Source of the DNA: Parabacteroides sp. An277 | GTDB taxonomy: Bacteria > Bacteroidota > Bacteroidia > Bacteroidales > Tannerellaceae | Direction: 5' to 3' | Length of the DNA stretch: 64,000 nt | Assembly (NCBI RefSeq): GCF_002159645.1 | Contig: NZ_NFJB01000003.1 | Span: 87,934-151,933 of the forward strand | Part shown: piece after piece, positions 37,986 through 47,753 of the stretch | Layout: each line of letters starts with the position of its first letter | Numbering within the stretch: the first letter of the stretch is position 1 | Notes under the pieces: generated by a model | Databases searched by the model: none | Told to the model about the DNA's origin: nothing | Seen by the model: the letters and a program-made list of their open reading frames with translations, nothing else | Translations under genes and position numbers: made by a program

Positions 37986-39989
37986 TTATTCCTCTGCCGC
38001 TTCGTTAGCCCGTAATGGCCAGCCCGGATTCTGATAGATAGGTGAATCCGCATAATCACCACCGGCTTCCGAAGTAAGCTGGAAATGCTTGATGGCAATC
38101 GGATTCAGATAGTGTGCCATTTTCCAAGTGAAACCATCGTATGCCAACGTACGCGCAATCTGGTAAGGACGCAAATACTTACTCAACTCGGGCGACGATA
38201 CATTCGCTTCCGGATTATCAACCCCGTAAATCAGCTCGTAAGTCTTATCCGTCTTCGCTGCTTCTGCATATTGAGCCGGATAATATTCGCCCCATATCTT
38301 CATACCCTCGATGTGGTACGGTTGGTTAATAAGTTGGTCCAACGAACGCCAGCGACGCAAATCGTCCATACGATAACCCTCCGCCATAAACTCGCAGCAA
38401 CGTTCGCGACGGATGTTATACAGCGTCTTATCCACCAATGCACCTGCGGAATAGGCACCCCAGTTTGCCAACGCCTCCTTGCTCATATCGGTTGCATCAA
38501 TTGTTTTCTGGATATCCGTATCCACGCCGGCGCGTTCCCGAATACGCTTCCAGTAATCCATCGCCTTGCTGTCCAACGATTGATACCGCTCATAATAAGC
38601 CTCGATATAGTTCAGGTAAGCTTCTACGGCACGATACACGATACAACCATTGTAGCCACCCCAGTTATCACACAAGGCCTTATCCGGATTGACGCCCTTG
38701 CGGTTGGTATAGCCCGTATTATACCGGAACTGCTCCGACCCACTTGTGATATTCGGCAAGAACGGCTCCACGATAGCGCCGTGAGTACCCATATTCGTAT
38801 TGATCCACATGTTGATTTGTCCCGGCTCCTTGAGGAAGAGGTACGCCCGGTCGTCGCGGTCTGTGCGGACATCAGCAATCGATTCATCCCCATGATAACC
38901 GCTGCCGGGAGCATACCAAGGCAGACCGTTCTTCATCAAATAGGTATCGACCATCCCTTTCGTCACGCCGACACCCAAATTGGAAGTGCTGGAGTTCACG
39001 GGAATATTGTTGGTAATGCCCAAACCCTTGTCGTAGGCCTTCCAAAGCAACACTTCATCATAAATAGACATATCGATAGCCCCGTACATCTCCACGAATG
39101 GGTTCGATTCGCCTACGCCTTGTGGGAGAATACCCGTGTTCGATGTCAATGTAAAGTTAGACGCCACTTCATCGGCAGCCTGAATAGCCTGCTCCAAGAA
39201 CCAGTTGATTTCATTGTCGATACTACCAGACTGAAATTGATAGCCCTGGTTGTAATCCTTGCTTGCACCTGGCCAACCCGGTCCGTTTGGTACAAAAGCA
39301 GTCCCTTTGAAATACTTCAGCCAGGTGCCTTCGAAGAGCGCCACACGCGACTTCAGCAGCTGCGCTACGGGTTTGCTAAGCCGGTTCCGCTTGCCATCAG
39401 GAGACTCCTGTTTCATCAGCATAATGGCCGAATCCAAATCCTGAATAATAAAGCGGGCCACTTCCGTACGCGGCATACGCTTGCTGGCCTCGACCAATTC
39501 AGCCTTTTCATCCTTGTATGTCCGCGTCACAATCGGCGCGTCGCCAATAGCTACCAACTTTTTATAGTGCTGAAGCGCGCGGAAGAAATACATTTCACCA
39601 ATGTAATGGTTAATCATATCGGGGTCACCTGATATTTCCCCTTGGGCATGCCGCGGCACTACGTTGTTCAAGAAATAATTGATATGGTACATTTCGCCCC
39701 AGTCCCAGTCGCCTCCTGTGGCATCCACTTTCCATTCACCCTTGGTGTATTTGGCCGGCACGCTCATACCCGCCTGTACGTCCGTCTGGTTATCGCTGGC
39801 AAACGGGTCATTCACGGGCAACTGTCCGTAGCGGTTAATAGTATATGCCTCCAACTGCGATTCCTCCAAGAGATAATCCTCGGGCGTGATACTCGACGGG
39901 GGCACGATATCCAATTTATCATTGCATGCAGACAATGTCACCATGCCGATGCCCAAAATAAGGCTGAAAAAATTATTTGTCAGTTTCAT
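37986..39989 (-). CDS. SusD/RagB-like glycan-binding lipoprotein
   Basis: A 667-residue outer-membrane lipoprotein (lipobox TLSAC near residue 22, followed by acidic and proline-rich CNDKLDIVPP). It has the SusD helical TPR-type framework (GEMYFFRALQHYKKL at about 130-145) and the C-terminal region with IRRERCCEFMAEGYRMDDLRRW, a hallmark of the family. It binds the target glycan at the surface and lids the partner SusC transporter encoded 17 bp upstream at 40007-43273. Confidence 0.95.
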   Translation of the reverse strand: MKLTNNFFSLILGIGMVTLSACNDKLDIVPPSSITPEDYLLEESQLEAYTINRYGQLPVNDPFASDNQTDVQAGMSVPAKYTKGEWKVDATGGDWDWGEMYHINYFLNNVVPRHAQGEISGDPDMINHYIGEMYFFRALQHYKKLVAIGDAPIVTRTYKDEKAELVEASKRMPRTEVARFIIQDLDSAIMLMKQESPDGKRNRLSKPVAQLLKSRVALFEGTWLKYFKGTAFVPNGPGWPGASKDYNQGYQFQSGSIDNEINWFLEQAIQAADEVASNFTLTSNTGILPQGVGESNPFVEMYGAIDMSIYDEVLLWKAYDKGLGITNNIPVNSSTSNLGVGVTKGMVDTYLMKNGLPWYAPGSGYHGDESIADVRTDRDDRAYLFLKEPGQINMWINTNMGTHGAIVEPFLPNITSGSEQFRYNTGYTNRKGVNPDKALCDNWGGYNGCIVYRAVEAYLNYIEAYYERYQSLDSKAMDYWKRIRERAGVDTDIQKTIDATDMSKEALANWGAYSAGALVDKTLYNIRRERCCEFMAEGYRMDDLRRWRSLDQLINQPYHIEGMKIWGEYYPAQYAEAAKTDKTYELIYGVDNPEANVSSPELSKYLRPYQIARTLAYDGFTWKMAHYLNPIAIKHFQLTSEAGGDYADSPIYQNPGWPLRANEAAEE

Positions 39990-40006
39990 GTTGAATCCTT
40001 TCCTAT

Positions 40007-43000
40007 TTAAAAGTTTACATTAATACCTGCCGAAATCGTTTTAGACAAGGGGTAACCGATACTACCCGTTCCGCCGCCCAACTGCTCGGGGTCGAAGATA
40101 CTGCTCAGGCCTGTCCCTGTCCACAAATTCTCGCCAGATAAGAATACCCTGAATTTCGAAATGCCCACGCGCTCAGAGAGGGATGTCGGAAGCGTATAAC
40201 CTACCGATAGGTTCTTCAAGCGGATATAAGCCGCATTCTGGAGATAGCGCGTTTGAGTTTGATGGTTCTTAGCCGTACCATCCACCGGACGCGGGTAATA
40301 CGCATCCAGATTTTCTCCCATGAGGTGATCCGGGTCGTTACGGAAATAATCCATGTGCTGTTCAAACGCTACGGAGCGCCAAATCCAGTCGCCATAACCC
40401 CAGAAATTATAGCTGCCTTCCCAATAATCGCGCTTCATCGTGCCTTGGAAGAACGCGCTGACGTCGAAACCTTTCCACTGCGCTGCCAAACTCAATCCGA
40501 AACGGAAGCGAGGCGTATTGTTACCAATGACCTTCAAATCGCCATGGTCGTCTTTCGTGTAGGCTCCATTGTTGATGACACCGTCGCCATTCAAATCCTT
40601 ATACATAATATCACCCGCTTCCCATTGGCTACCCAACGGATTCTGTCCACCGTTAGGCAAAGAGGCTAAGTGATTATCCATCTCTTCTTGTGTCTTAGCG
40701 ATGCCGATTGTCTCATACCCCCAAATTTCGCCAATCGTCTGCCCCGTGTAGTATTTATTCAAGTCATACGTGTCGTTGGGATAATTGGTGATTTTCGTGC
40801 GATCGTCCGAAAGATTGAACGCCACCTGGTACGCGAAGCCATTCGGTAACTGATCCTTCCATCCGACGGTCAGCTCGATACCCTTCGTCTCCAAGTCCGT
40901 ATTATTCGTTTTCGGCACAGCCGTTCCCAAGATACCCGGTAACTCCGGTGCCGGGCCAATCATATCCAACGTCTGGCGACGATACCATCCGAAGCTCAGG
41001 TTCAACCTATTTTGCAAAGCCGACACATCAAAACCAAAGTCGAGAGTCTTAATTGTTTCCCATGTCATAGTCGAACTGATGATACCTGGACCATCTGCTG
41101 TATTCGGCTTCACGCCGTTCACGAGCCAACCCCCGTTAGCTGTCCCGACCGGCATCGTGAGGTAAGTGGGATACCAGGAACTTGTATTTTGATTTCCCAG
41201 CGTACCGAATGAAGCACGCAATTTCAATACATTGACATAATCAGTCCAATCCGCCCAGAAATCTTCTTGCGCGATGTTCCAACCAGCCGAGAAAGAGGGG
41301 AACCATTTCCAGCGTTGGTCCTGACGGAAACGGGAAGTTCCATCATAACGCAAGTTCACTTCCGCCAAGTAACGGTCCTTCCAATTGTAGTTCAGACGGC
41401 CGAAGAACCCGAACACAGCCCATTCATTGCGAGCACCACTTACTGTCGGAGGCGTAATCTTACCGCTACCGTCCGTTCCATTCGTGATGTCAATAACGTC
41501 CATGCCGGGCACCATGATACCATTGCGGCGCGCCTCGAAGGAATTATTCCAATACTGTTCAGACTGGAATCCGAGCATGACTTTGAGGTTGTGTCCACTT
41601 TCAAACGCATGAGAATAGGTTGCGTAGAGGTTGGGATTCATATAACTATAGGTGTTGGAGTATTCGCGCACCTCGGTATTGTCCGCATTCGGAATCGGAT
41701 CCCCTGCGACATTGTGGTTATATGTCTTTTGCGTATCCCAATGGTTGTGTTGACTTGTAAATGAATAGTTGACATCGCCATTGATGACCAATCCCTCGAA
41801 CGGGTTGATGACCAAAGCCAACTGCTGCGTCATGATATTGAAGTTGGTCTTATCACGACCTCCCTCCGCAATGCCTAAAGCAGGCGAAGGCGAACTGAAG
41901 AAGTAGTCATTATCGTCGTAGACCGGCAAGACGGGCCACGTCTGATATCCCAACGCACCGATATTTCCCATGCGGTAAGGACGGTCATAATCCGAACGAG
42001 AATAACGTACTCCATAATTTACACTCACCACCTTGGATAGCTGAGCCGATAATTTCAAATTGGTAGCATAACGCCGATACGTATCCTCGCTCAATTTCAT
42101 CATACCACCCGCATCCAAGAAGTTTACGGAAGCATACGCTTGTAATTTGTCTGTTCCGCCCATCATGCTGGCTGTATGTTCTTGCGAAAAGGTCCATTTG
42201 TTGAAGAGAACGTCCCACCAATCCACGTTAGCATTAGCGTAATCGTATCCGTCCGCCCATACACTGGGATTGTTTGGGTCCGGGATGTTGACAGTTGTAA
42301 TCTTCCCATCCATATAATCGCGAATACGCTGCATGCGTTCCGGGGTGAATTTACCGGTTGCTTTCGCGTTGATGGCGGCGTCGTTGAAGTAGGTCGCGAA
42401 CCGGTACGAATCTACGGTATGTGGACGTTTCACCGGCGTATTCCAGCGCAAGGAATTGTTATAGTTTACGGTAAATCTTCCCTCTTTTCCTTTCTTAGTC
42501 GTAATCAATATAACGCCGAATGGGGCACGTGAACCGTAGATAGAAGAAGCTGCTGCATCTTTCAATACCGAAACGCTTTCTATATCCTGAGGATTCAGCA
42601 TGTTCATATCTCCTTCCATACCATCGATTAAGATGAGCGGACTACCACTCGAACCCTCTCCGATAGTCGTGGTACCGCGGATATTAATTGTTGGCGCCGC
42701 GTCCATGGTACCATCCGTTTTGGTAATATTCAATCCCGGCATGACGCCTTGAAGCATCATCGCTACATTTTGTACGGGTCGGTCTTCAAATGTTTCCGAA
42801 TCGACCGTTGAAACAGCCCCTGTCAAGTTCACTTTTTTCTGTGTACCGAATCCGACCACCACTACTTCTTCCAAGGCTTTCGTGTCTTCTTTCAAGACAA
42901 TCTTAAAAGTACTTTGGTTTTCTACGCGCACGGTCTGCGTAAGGTAACCAATATACGAAATTTCCAACACTGCGTTGTTTGGAACCTCCAAAGTGAACTT

Positions 43001-43273
43001 TCCATCCATGTCCGTAATGGTTCCTTGATCTGTAGTCCCCTTGACCAACACATTCGCGCCAATGACAGGAATCCCGGCTTCATCGTAAACGGTTCCAGAA
43101 ACCTTCTTGCTGTTTAATTGATTAAAAATCAGCGATTCACCCCCCCCGATAACGTTCGAAGTCTTACTGTAAGGATGCGCTTCACTCTTGTGTGTTTTTT
43201 CGGCTAACGCTCCTTGCGTCGCCATACACAGTGGTACCAACAAAATTGGTATCGATTTAAAATGATTCTTCAT
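40007..43273 (-). CDS. SusC/RagA-like TonB-dependent transporter
   Basis: A 1088-residue outer-membrane beta-barrel importer. A signal peptide (to about 25, GALAE) is followed by a carboxypeptidase-regulatory-like domain (KKVSGTVYDEAGIPVIGANV onward), a TonB box region (EEVVVVGFGTQKKVNLTGAV), the plug (SIYGSRAPFGVILITTKKG) and the barrel ending in a terminal phenylalanine (ISAGINVNF). It lacks an STN domain, unlike the SusC at 47754-51200, so it probably does not signal to FecR. An alternative ATG lies nine bases upstream at 43282. A hairpin at 43441 separates it from the preceding transcription unit. Confidence 0.95.
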   Translation of the reverse strand: MKNHFKSIPILLVPLCMATQGALAEKTHKSEAHPYSKTSNVIGGGESLIFNQLNSKKVSGTVYDEAGIPVIGANVLVKGTTDQGTITDMDGKFTLEVPNNAVLEISYIGYLTQTVRVENQSTFKIVLKEDTKALEEVVVVGFGTQKKVNLTGAVSTVDSETFEDRPVQNVAMMLQGVMPGLNITKTDGTMDAAPTINIRGTTTIGEGSSGSPLILIDGMEGDMNMLNPQDIESVSVLKDAAASSIYGSRAPFGVILITTKKGKEGRFTVNYNNSLRWNTPVKRPHTVDSYRFATYFNDAAINAKATGKFTPERMQRIRDYMDGKITTVNIPDPNNPSVWADGYDYANANVDWWDVLFNKWTFSQEHTASMMGGTDKLQAYASVNFLDAGGMMKLSEDTYRRYATNLKLSAQLSKVVSVNYGVRYSRSDYDRPYRMGNIGALGYQTWPVLPVYDDNDYFFSSPSPALGIAEGGRDKTNFNIMTQQLALVINPFEGLVINGDVNYSFTSQHNHWDTQKTYNHNVAGDPIPNADNTEVREYSNTYSYMNPNLYATYSHAFESGHNLKVMLGFQSEQYWNNSFEARRNGIMVPGMDVIDITNGTDGSGKITPPTVSGARNEWAVFGFFGRLNYNWKDRYLAEVNLRYDGTSRFRQDQRWKWFPSFSAGWNIAQEDFWADWTDYVNVLKLRASFGTLGNQNTSSWYPTYLTMPVGTANGGWLVNGVKPNTADGPGIISSTMTWETIKTLDFGFDVSALQNRLNLSFGWYRRQTLDMIGPAPELPGILGTAVPKTNNTDLETKGIELTVGWKDQLPNGFAYQVAFNLSDDRTKITNYPNDTYDLNKYYTGQTIGEIWGYETIGIAKTQEEMDNHLASLPNGGQNPLGSQWEAGDIMYKDLNGDGVINNGAYTKDDHGDLKVIGNNTPRFRFGLSLAAQWKGFDVSAFFQGTMKRDYWEGSYNFWGYGDWIWRSVAFEQHMDYFRNDPDHLMGENLDAYYPRPVDGTAKNHQTQTRYLQNAAYIRLKNLSVGYTLPTSLSERVGISKFRVFLSGENLWTGTGLSSIFDPEQLGGGTGSIGYPLSKTISAGINVNF

Positions 43274-43440
43274 GTGTACCATACAATGAGTAATAAGTTA
43301 ATAAAATTAGTTTTTTTGTTTCTGCTTTTATGAGAACATAAGATAAGACCAGGTTTTTGGTATTTTGTACCTAAAAAAATCCACTTTTTTCATCTATTGG
43401 AGATAAATCTCAAAAATAGGTTATTATCCAAACATAAAAT

Positions 43441-43469
43441 GGGGGAATTATTTTAGATTCAATTCCCCC
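43441..43469 (-). terminator. Terminator between the third unassigned glycosidase and the second susC
   Basis: GGGGGAATT and AATTCCCCC form a perfect nine-base stem with an 11-base loop, nine bases after the stop codon at 43478, followed on the minus strand by ATTTTATG. It would end the transcript carrying the STN-susC, susD and glycosidase genes. The remaining gap to 43273 is AT-rich with no clear promoter. Confidence 0.65.
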
Positions 43470-43477
43470 TTTCGCAT

Positions 43478-45940
43478 TTATTTTATCATCTCCTGATTCC
43501 CCAGCGACTTAAATTCGAACCGGATAGAAGGTGATTTGGAAGAAGAGAATCCACATTCTACTACTATGTTATTAATACCTTGACTCCATTGGGCTGTCAG
43601 AGGCAAGTCATATTTAGCAAATGACTTCCAATATTCATCACAAGCATAAAGATACTTTCCATCACAATAGAGCTTGTTTCCCGTTTTCAGGGTAACAGGC
43701 AAGGTGAAAGAGGTCCCTTCGATTTGTATGATGGGATTTTGAATAGTCGCATGAGGATCTTCTCCTGCCTCTACATAGGCATAGAATTGTACAGGTTGTG
43801 CTTCATACGGGTTGTCAAAGGTGAATTTTCCTTGCAGCGGTTCTCCGGTCTGTACGGAACGATATTTAAATACGTGGTTGCCATCTAGTTTTACTTCATA
43901 GAGCATCCAAGTATCCTTGTCCGACTTCTCCAAATGAAATTCACACTTGGGATCTTTCATCTTTTCCCGCTGGGAGGCCGTTAGCAGATGATGATTCCGC
44001 ACATATTGCCACTCGCGAATCGCTTCAAATAGGCGGCTCTTGAATCCATTCTTCTCAATGCTTTCATCGACTCGCAAAAGATAACCTGCATCAAAGCCAG
44101 CACTACGGGCTTGAATCCATTCAATATCTTCCGGGCGATACGTTTGTTCCAACTTAAACCAACCCAACATGCCAGGCATCAGATTCCGTTCGAAGTATCG
44201 TTGGTTCTCCAAGCGATAATTTACTTGACTTTCTCGAAGGTTATCATACCATGGTTCGCCCCAATTCATGAATGAATAGATATGCCACCAGTAATGGAAA
44301 GGTGACGAACCACAGGAGATAATGCCCTTGTCTTGCAAATCATCAAACCATTCCTTTAAAAACATCGACGCACCCATCACGCCGTGTCCCGTAGGCGAAC
44401 CGCCATAATACCCATCGAAATCCATGAGATCAATGCCTGTTTCGTTGCATACTTGTGCTAATCTTTTAGCATAAACTTGTTGTAAATGGATATCTGGAAA
44501 GAAACCGCTATAACAATTATTTACTAATTTGTCTATCCGTTCGCCCGCTTTATGTACCGTCGGCTTAGTTCCGAATTGCCCGCGCGTACAGTCGAGCAAT
44601 TTATAAGGTTTTTCAGTCGATAGAGCACGATAGGCAATGATTTCATCTCCTATTTTGGCTGAATGGGTTTCACCTAAATAGCGAAAATAGGTTATTTCAT
44701 CTACTTCAATCTCTGTATCTGTTTCGCTTATCGCTTTGGACAAGGCTGAACTGCCTGCGATGCAAAGACTGTCGCATGGAATAGGGCTCACATAAGGGTC
44801 ATGTGTGGAAGTAAACATCGTTAGGGTATGTACGCCAATTTGTTTGCCCCGTGCGTGCGCTTTGTCAGTAAACGCTTTGATGTCCGAAGCTCCTTTGGGG
44901 AAGCGAGGAGTATGTAAATCAAAATGTCCCCAACTTTTGAAGATATCACCAATATGAATCAAGTCAAACTGGCACGAATCAGCATAATCCAAGGCTTGAT
45001 CCAGATCTGCACCCTCATAAAGCATATAAGCAGGGTTCACATTAGCACGTGTCTTAATCCATTCACCATCAATAGTAGGATGTGGCAATCCTTCTGCTTG
45101 TTCTATCTTCCCAATGACATGTAATGCTTCATCCGATGGTACCGCAAAAAGTGCGATGGAGGTTCCGATGAAATCTTGGTCCAACGCAGAAATGAATTGT
45201 TTCCTGTCATATAAATCTGCTATCCTTTCTTTCCGCCAATCACGAGCAAAAAATTGAATATCGCTGCCATACGGACGGGCGACGGCGGCATTCCCCCGGA
45301 GTTGGCGAATACATTCTGGCAAATCGCCTGTCTGATTTACATCAATAGCTTCTACTTTTTGTCCGATTTTATCCTTATATTCATCCAGGACCTCTTGCCC
45401 AGGAAGTGGATTGACATAAACTTCTCCCGTGGCATCATCGCCTAAATGCGGCACACCTTCCGTGGTGCTAATTTCCAGTGGTTGGACTCCGATGGCAAAG
45501 ACTGAATCCCTTACTACACCTACCGTCTCTCCAATGTACTGGGAAAGGGTCGTAGCATAGGGCCCCCAAGCCACAGCTTCGATTCCCTCGCGAGGTTCTA
45601 GCGATTCTAGGCGCAGGTGGAGATAATCTCCCTTCACCTCCTTTGCTACAATAGCTTTAGCTTGATTTCCAAACGTCAATATCCATTTCCCTTCTGCTAC
45701 TTGTAAATTCGTAGGATGAATATATTCTTCTCCATTATAGAGTGCTAGTATAGGAGATGGGTTTCCTTGAGGCACATAATTTTTGCCAGTCCGGAGATCT
45801 GTAATTTCACAAATAAATCCATCTTGATTTACTTTTACATCCGCATAGGATGTAGATAATTCATCCACATAAGTCTGCTTGCATCCATAGAATATCAAGC
45901 TACAGGCCAAAAGACAGGTTGTCCAGTTTCTCATTTTCAT
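43478..45940 (-). CDS. Putative surface glycosidase of unassigned family (paralog 3 of 3)
   Basis: An 820-residue lipoprotein (lipobox LIFYGC at 15-20). Its motifs match paralog 2 closely: EGLPHPTIDGEW (about 283-294), QIGVHTLTMFTSTHDPYVSP, an inserted beta module (385-474) with KIGDEIIAYRAL and CTRGQFGTKPTVH, LMDFDGYYGG (D507/D509), SFMNWGEPW (556-564) and RNLMPGMLGWF. A C-terminal beta domain of about 130 residues may bind glycan. The lipid anchor and place directly behind a susCD pair suggest a surface enzyme, the usual place for the backbone-cleaving enzyme of a PUL. That role is an inference; the family is unknown to me. Confidence 0.65.
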   Translation of the reverse strand: MKMRNWTTCLLACSLIFYGCKQTYVDELSTSYADVKVNQDGFICEITDLRTGKNYVPQGNPSPILALYNGEEYIHPTNLQVAEGKWILTFGNQAKAIVAKEVKGDYLHLRLESLEPREGIEAVAWGPYATTLSQYIGETVGVVRDSVFAIGVQPLEISTTEGVPHLGDDATGEVYVNPLPGQEVLDEYKDKIGQKVEAIDVNQTGDLPECIRQLRGNAAVARPYGSDIQFFARDWRKERIADLYDRKQFISALDQDFIGTSIALFAVPSDEALHVIGKIEQAEGLPHPTIDGEWIKTRANVNPAYMLYEGADLDQALDYADSCQFDLIHIGDIFKSWGHFDLHTPRFPKGASDIKAFTDKAHARGKQIGVHTLTMFTSTHDPYVSPIPCDSLCIAGSSALSKAISETDTEIEVDEITYFRYLGETHSAKIGDEIIAYRALSTEKPYKLLDCTRGQFGTKPTVHKAGERIDKLVNNCYSGFFPDIHLQQVYAKRLAQVCNETGIDLMDFDGYYGGSPTGHGVMGASMFLKEWFDDLQDKGIISCGSSPFHYWWHIYSFMNWGEPWYDNLRESQVNYRLENQRYFERNLMPGMLGWFKLEQTYRPEDIEWIQARSAGFDAGYLLRVDESIEKNGFKSRLFEAIREWQYVRNHHLLTASQREKMKDPKCEFHLEKSDKDTWMLYEVKLDGNHVFKYRSVQTGEPLQGKFTFDNPYEAQPVQFYAYVEAGEDPHATIQNPIIQIEGTSFTLPVTLKTGNKLYCDGKYLYACDEYWKSFAKYDLPLTAQWSQGINNIVVECGFSSSKSPSIRFEFKSLGNQEMIK

Positions 45941-45972
45941 TTTATTCTTTTTGAGTGAAAGTTAAAATAATA

Positions 45973-46004
45973 AGGAAGTCTTAGAAAGTATACTAAGACT
46001 TCCT
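45973..46004 (-). terminator. Perfect 12-bp intercistronic hairpin
   Basis: AGGAAGTCTTAG and CTAAGACTTCCT form a perfect 12-base stem with an eight-base loop between the susD-like stop (46018) and the next start (45940). On the minus strand it is followed by TATTATTTT. It probably attenuates transcription or protects the susCD mRNA end, lowering expression of the downstream enzyme. Confidence 0.6.
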
Positions 46005-46017
46005 CGTTTAAAAATAG

Positions 46018-47739
46018 TTACTCTAAAGCCGGATTGAATGATCCGCCCCAATCAATATTTTGTTCCAAATTCGCATTTTGCTCAATCGAACTTTGTTGGA
46101 TAGGGAAGAAATAATAGGTATCTGGTACGTGCATTTCTGTTTCACCTACGGTATATACCTCTTGTATCGTGTAAGTGAAATCTTCGGGCAATAATTCGTA
46201 TCGGTTGGCTGCCTCTTGTACTTCGGGTGTGATTTCACCTTTATATGTGCCCAACAAACCATATTTATGCATACCATTCAGAACATATAACATACGGTTG
46301 CGACGCAAGTCCCAAAAACGCTGTCCTTCGAAGGCAAACTCAATCCGTTTTTCATCTAAAAGTGCTTGACGCATCTCTTCCGTATTCATACCGGCGTCCA
46401 AACCATACAATCCGTCGTCTCCTGGTTCGATACCAGCCCGTGCACGGATTTGTTTCAAGACATCATATCCTACCTCCGTATTTCCTTTTGCGCAGGCAAT
46501 CTCTGCATAATTAAACATCACCTCGACAAAGCGCATTTCAAGCCAATCGTAGCTATTGTTTGTTACCTCTTCCCGCGGATTGCTTTCCATGATGCCCTTG
46601 CGAGGGAAAAATCCTGTTCGGTTATATGTATTGGTCAGATAGAATTCGTCATCTATGCGTGCGATATTATGCACAGTGTATTGTCTGCGTCCCGCAATAG
46701 CACTTACTTCAAAGGTAGAACCATTCCAAACCTGCGAAGCCTCAAAGCGAGGATCTCGATTTTGCCAGTAAGTTTGCAAATCATACGGATATTTCTCCGA
46801 TTCGCCAATACGCTTTCCATCTTTCATGGGGTAGGCTTCAATGAGGTCCCAGATAGCTTGGTCGCCCCCGGTGTTATCTTTCGATTCCGAAAGCGGACGG
46901 CAAGTCTGTTCATTACGACCATCTTTCTTATTATTGCCATCATAAACCACTGCAATGACGGCCTCTTTGTGACGCTCTGTTTCAAAAACCGACGTATAGT
47001 CATCTACCAAGCCATATCCGCGAGACAACAACGTCTCATAGGCCTCTTTATTTACTTCATAAGCCTCATCCACATACGGATTGTCATATCCACTTTTGGG
47101 ATTAAACTGCGGACTTGCCTTATACAAGAGGACCTTTGCCTTCAACGCCAATGCGGCCGAGGCGTCTATACGTCCATAGTCTGTTCCTGTATATCTTTCG
47201 GGGAGTACAGCGATGGCACTGTCCAAATCCTGCACAATCAAATCAAAACACTCGGAAGAAGTATTTCGATGGACATATAAATCGTCCACTCCTTCCTCTT
47301 GCACATGAGTAATATAGGGTATTCCCCCATGATAAACCAAAGCCTTGAAATAATGATAGGCCCGCATGAACAGGGCTTGGCCTCTCAGTTCCTCTTTTAC
47401 CTTCTCCGGAAGGTCGCCTGTCTCCAAGCCTTCCAGCATGACGTTGATTTTATAAATAGTAGAATAAGGCCAATACTTGCAATTGCTATTATTCGGTTGT
47501 ACCAGATTCGATGTCAGGATGCCACTCGTTTCATCAGCATACAGACCTCCACAATTAAGCGGCCAACCAGAGAAAGTAGAAGCGTAGATATTCGTGAGGT
47601 AAGCATTTGAAAGATTTTCATCATTCCAGACATCATCCGGACTATAGTTACTCATATCTTTAATGTCTAATACGTCTGAGCAAGACGTCATGCCACAAAA
47701 TGCTGCAGCCAAACAAATATATTTAAACCAGTTCTTCAT
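46018..47739 (-). CDS. SusD/RagB-like glycan-binding lipoprotein
   Basis: A 573-residue lipoprotein (lipobox GMTSC near residue 20). It carries the SusD framework with RGQALFMRAYHYFKALVYHGGIPY (about 124-147; first 20: RGQALFMRAYHYFKALVYHG) and the C-terminal LDEKRIEFAFEGQRFWDLRR block. It should bind glycan as the partner of the STN-type SusC encoded 14 bp upstream. It is not closely similar to the SusD at 37986, which suggests the two pairs handle different fragments or substrates. Confidence 0.95.
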   Translation of the reverse strand: MKNWFKYICLAAAFCGMTSCSDVLDIKDMSNYSPDDVWNDENLSNAYLTNIYASTFSGWPLNCGGLYADETSGILTSNLVQPNNSNCKYWPYSTIYKINVMLEGLETGDLPEKVKEELRGQALFMRAYHYFKALVYHGGIPYITHVQEEGVDDLYVHRNTSSECFDLIVQDLDSAIAVLPERYTGTDYGRIDASAALALKAKVLLYKASPQFNPKSGYDNPYVDEAYEVNKEAYETLLSRGYGLVDDYTSVFETERHKEAVIAVVYDGNNKKDGRNEQTCRPLSESKDNTGGDQAIWDLIEAYPMKDGKRIGESEKYPYDLQTYWQNRDPRFEASQVWNGSTFEVSAIAGRRQYTVHNIARIDDEFYLTNTYNRTGFFPRKGIMESNPREEVTNNSYDWLEMRFVEVMFNYAEIACAKGNTEVGYDVLKQIRARAGIEPGDDGLYGLDAGMNTEEMRQALLDEKRIEFAFEGQRFWDLRRNRMLYVLNGMHKYGLLGTYKGEITPEVQEAANRYELLPEDFTYTIQEVYTVGETEMHVPDTYYFFPIQQSSIEQNANLEQNIDWGGSFNPALE

Positions 47740-47753
47740 TTTACGATGTTTTA

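Noticed and set aside
38085..39632. 515-residue plus-strand gene antisense to the susD-like gene
   Set aside because: It is an antisense shadow of a clear SusD protein and has no recognisable domain.
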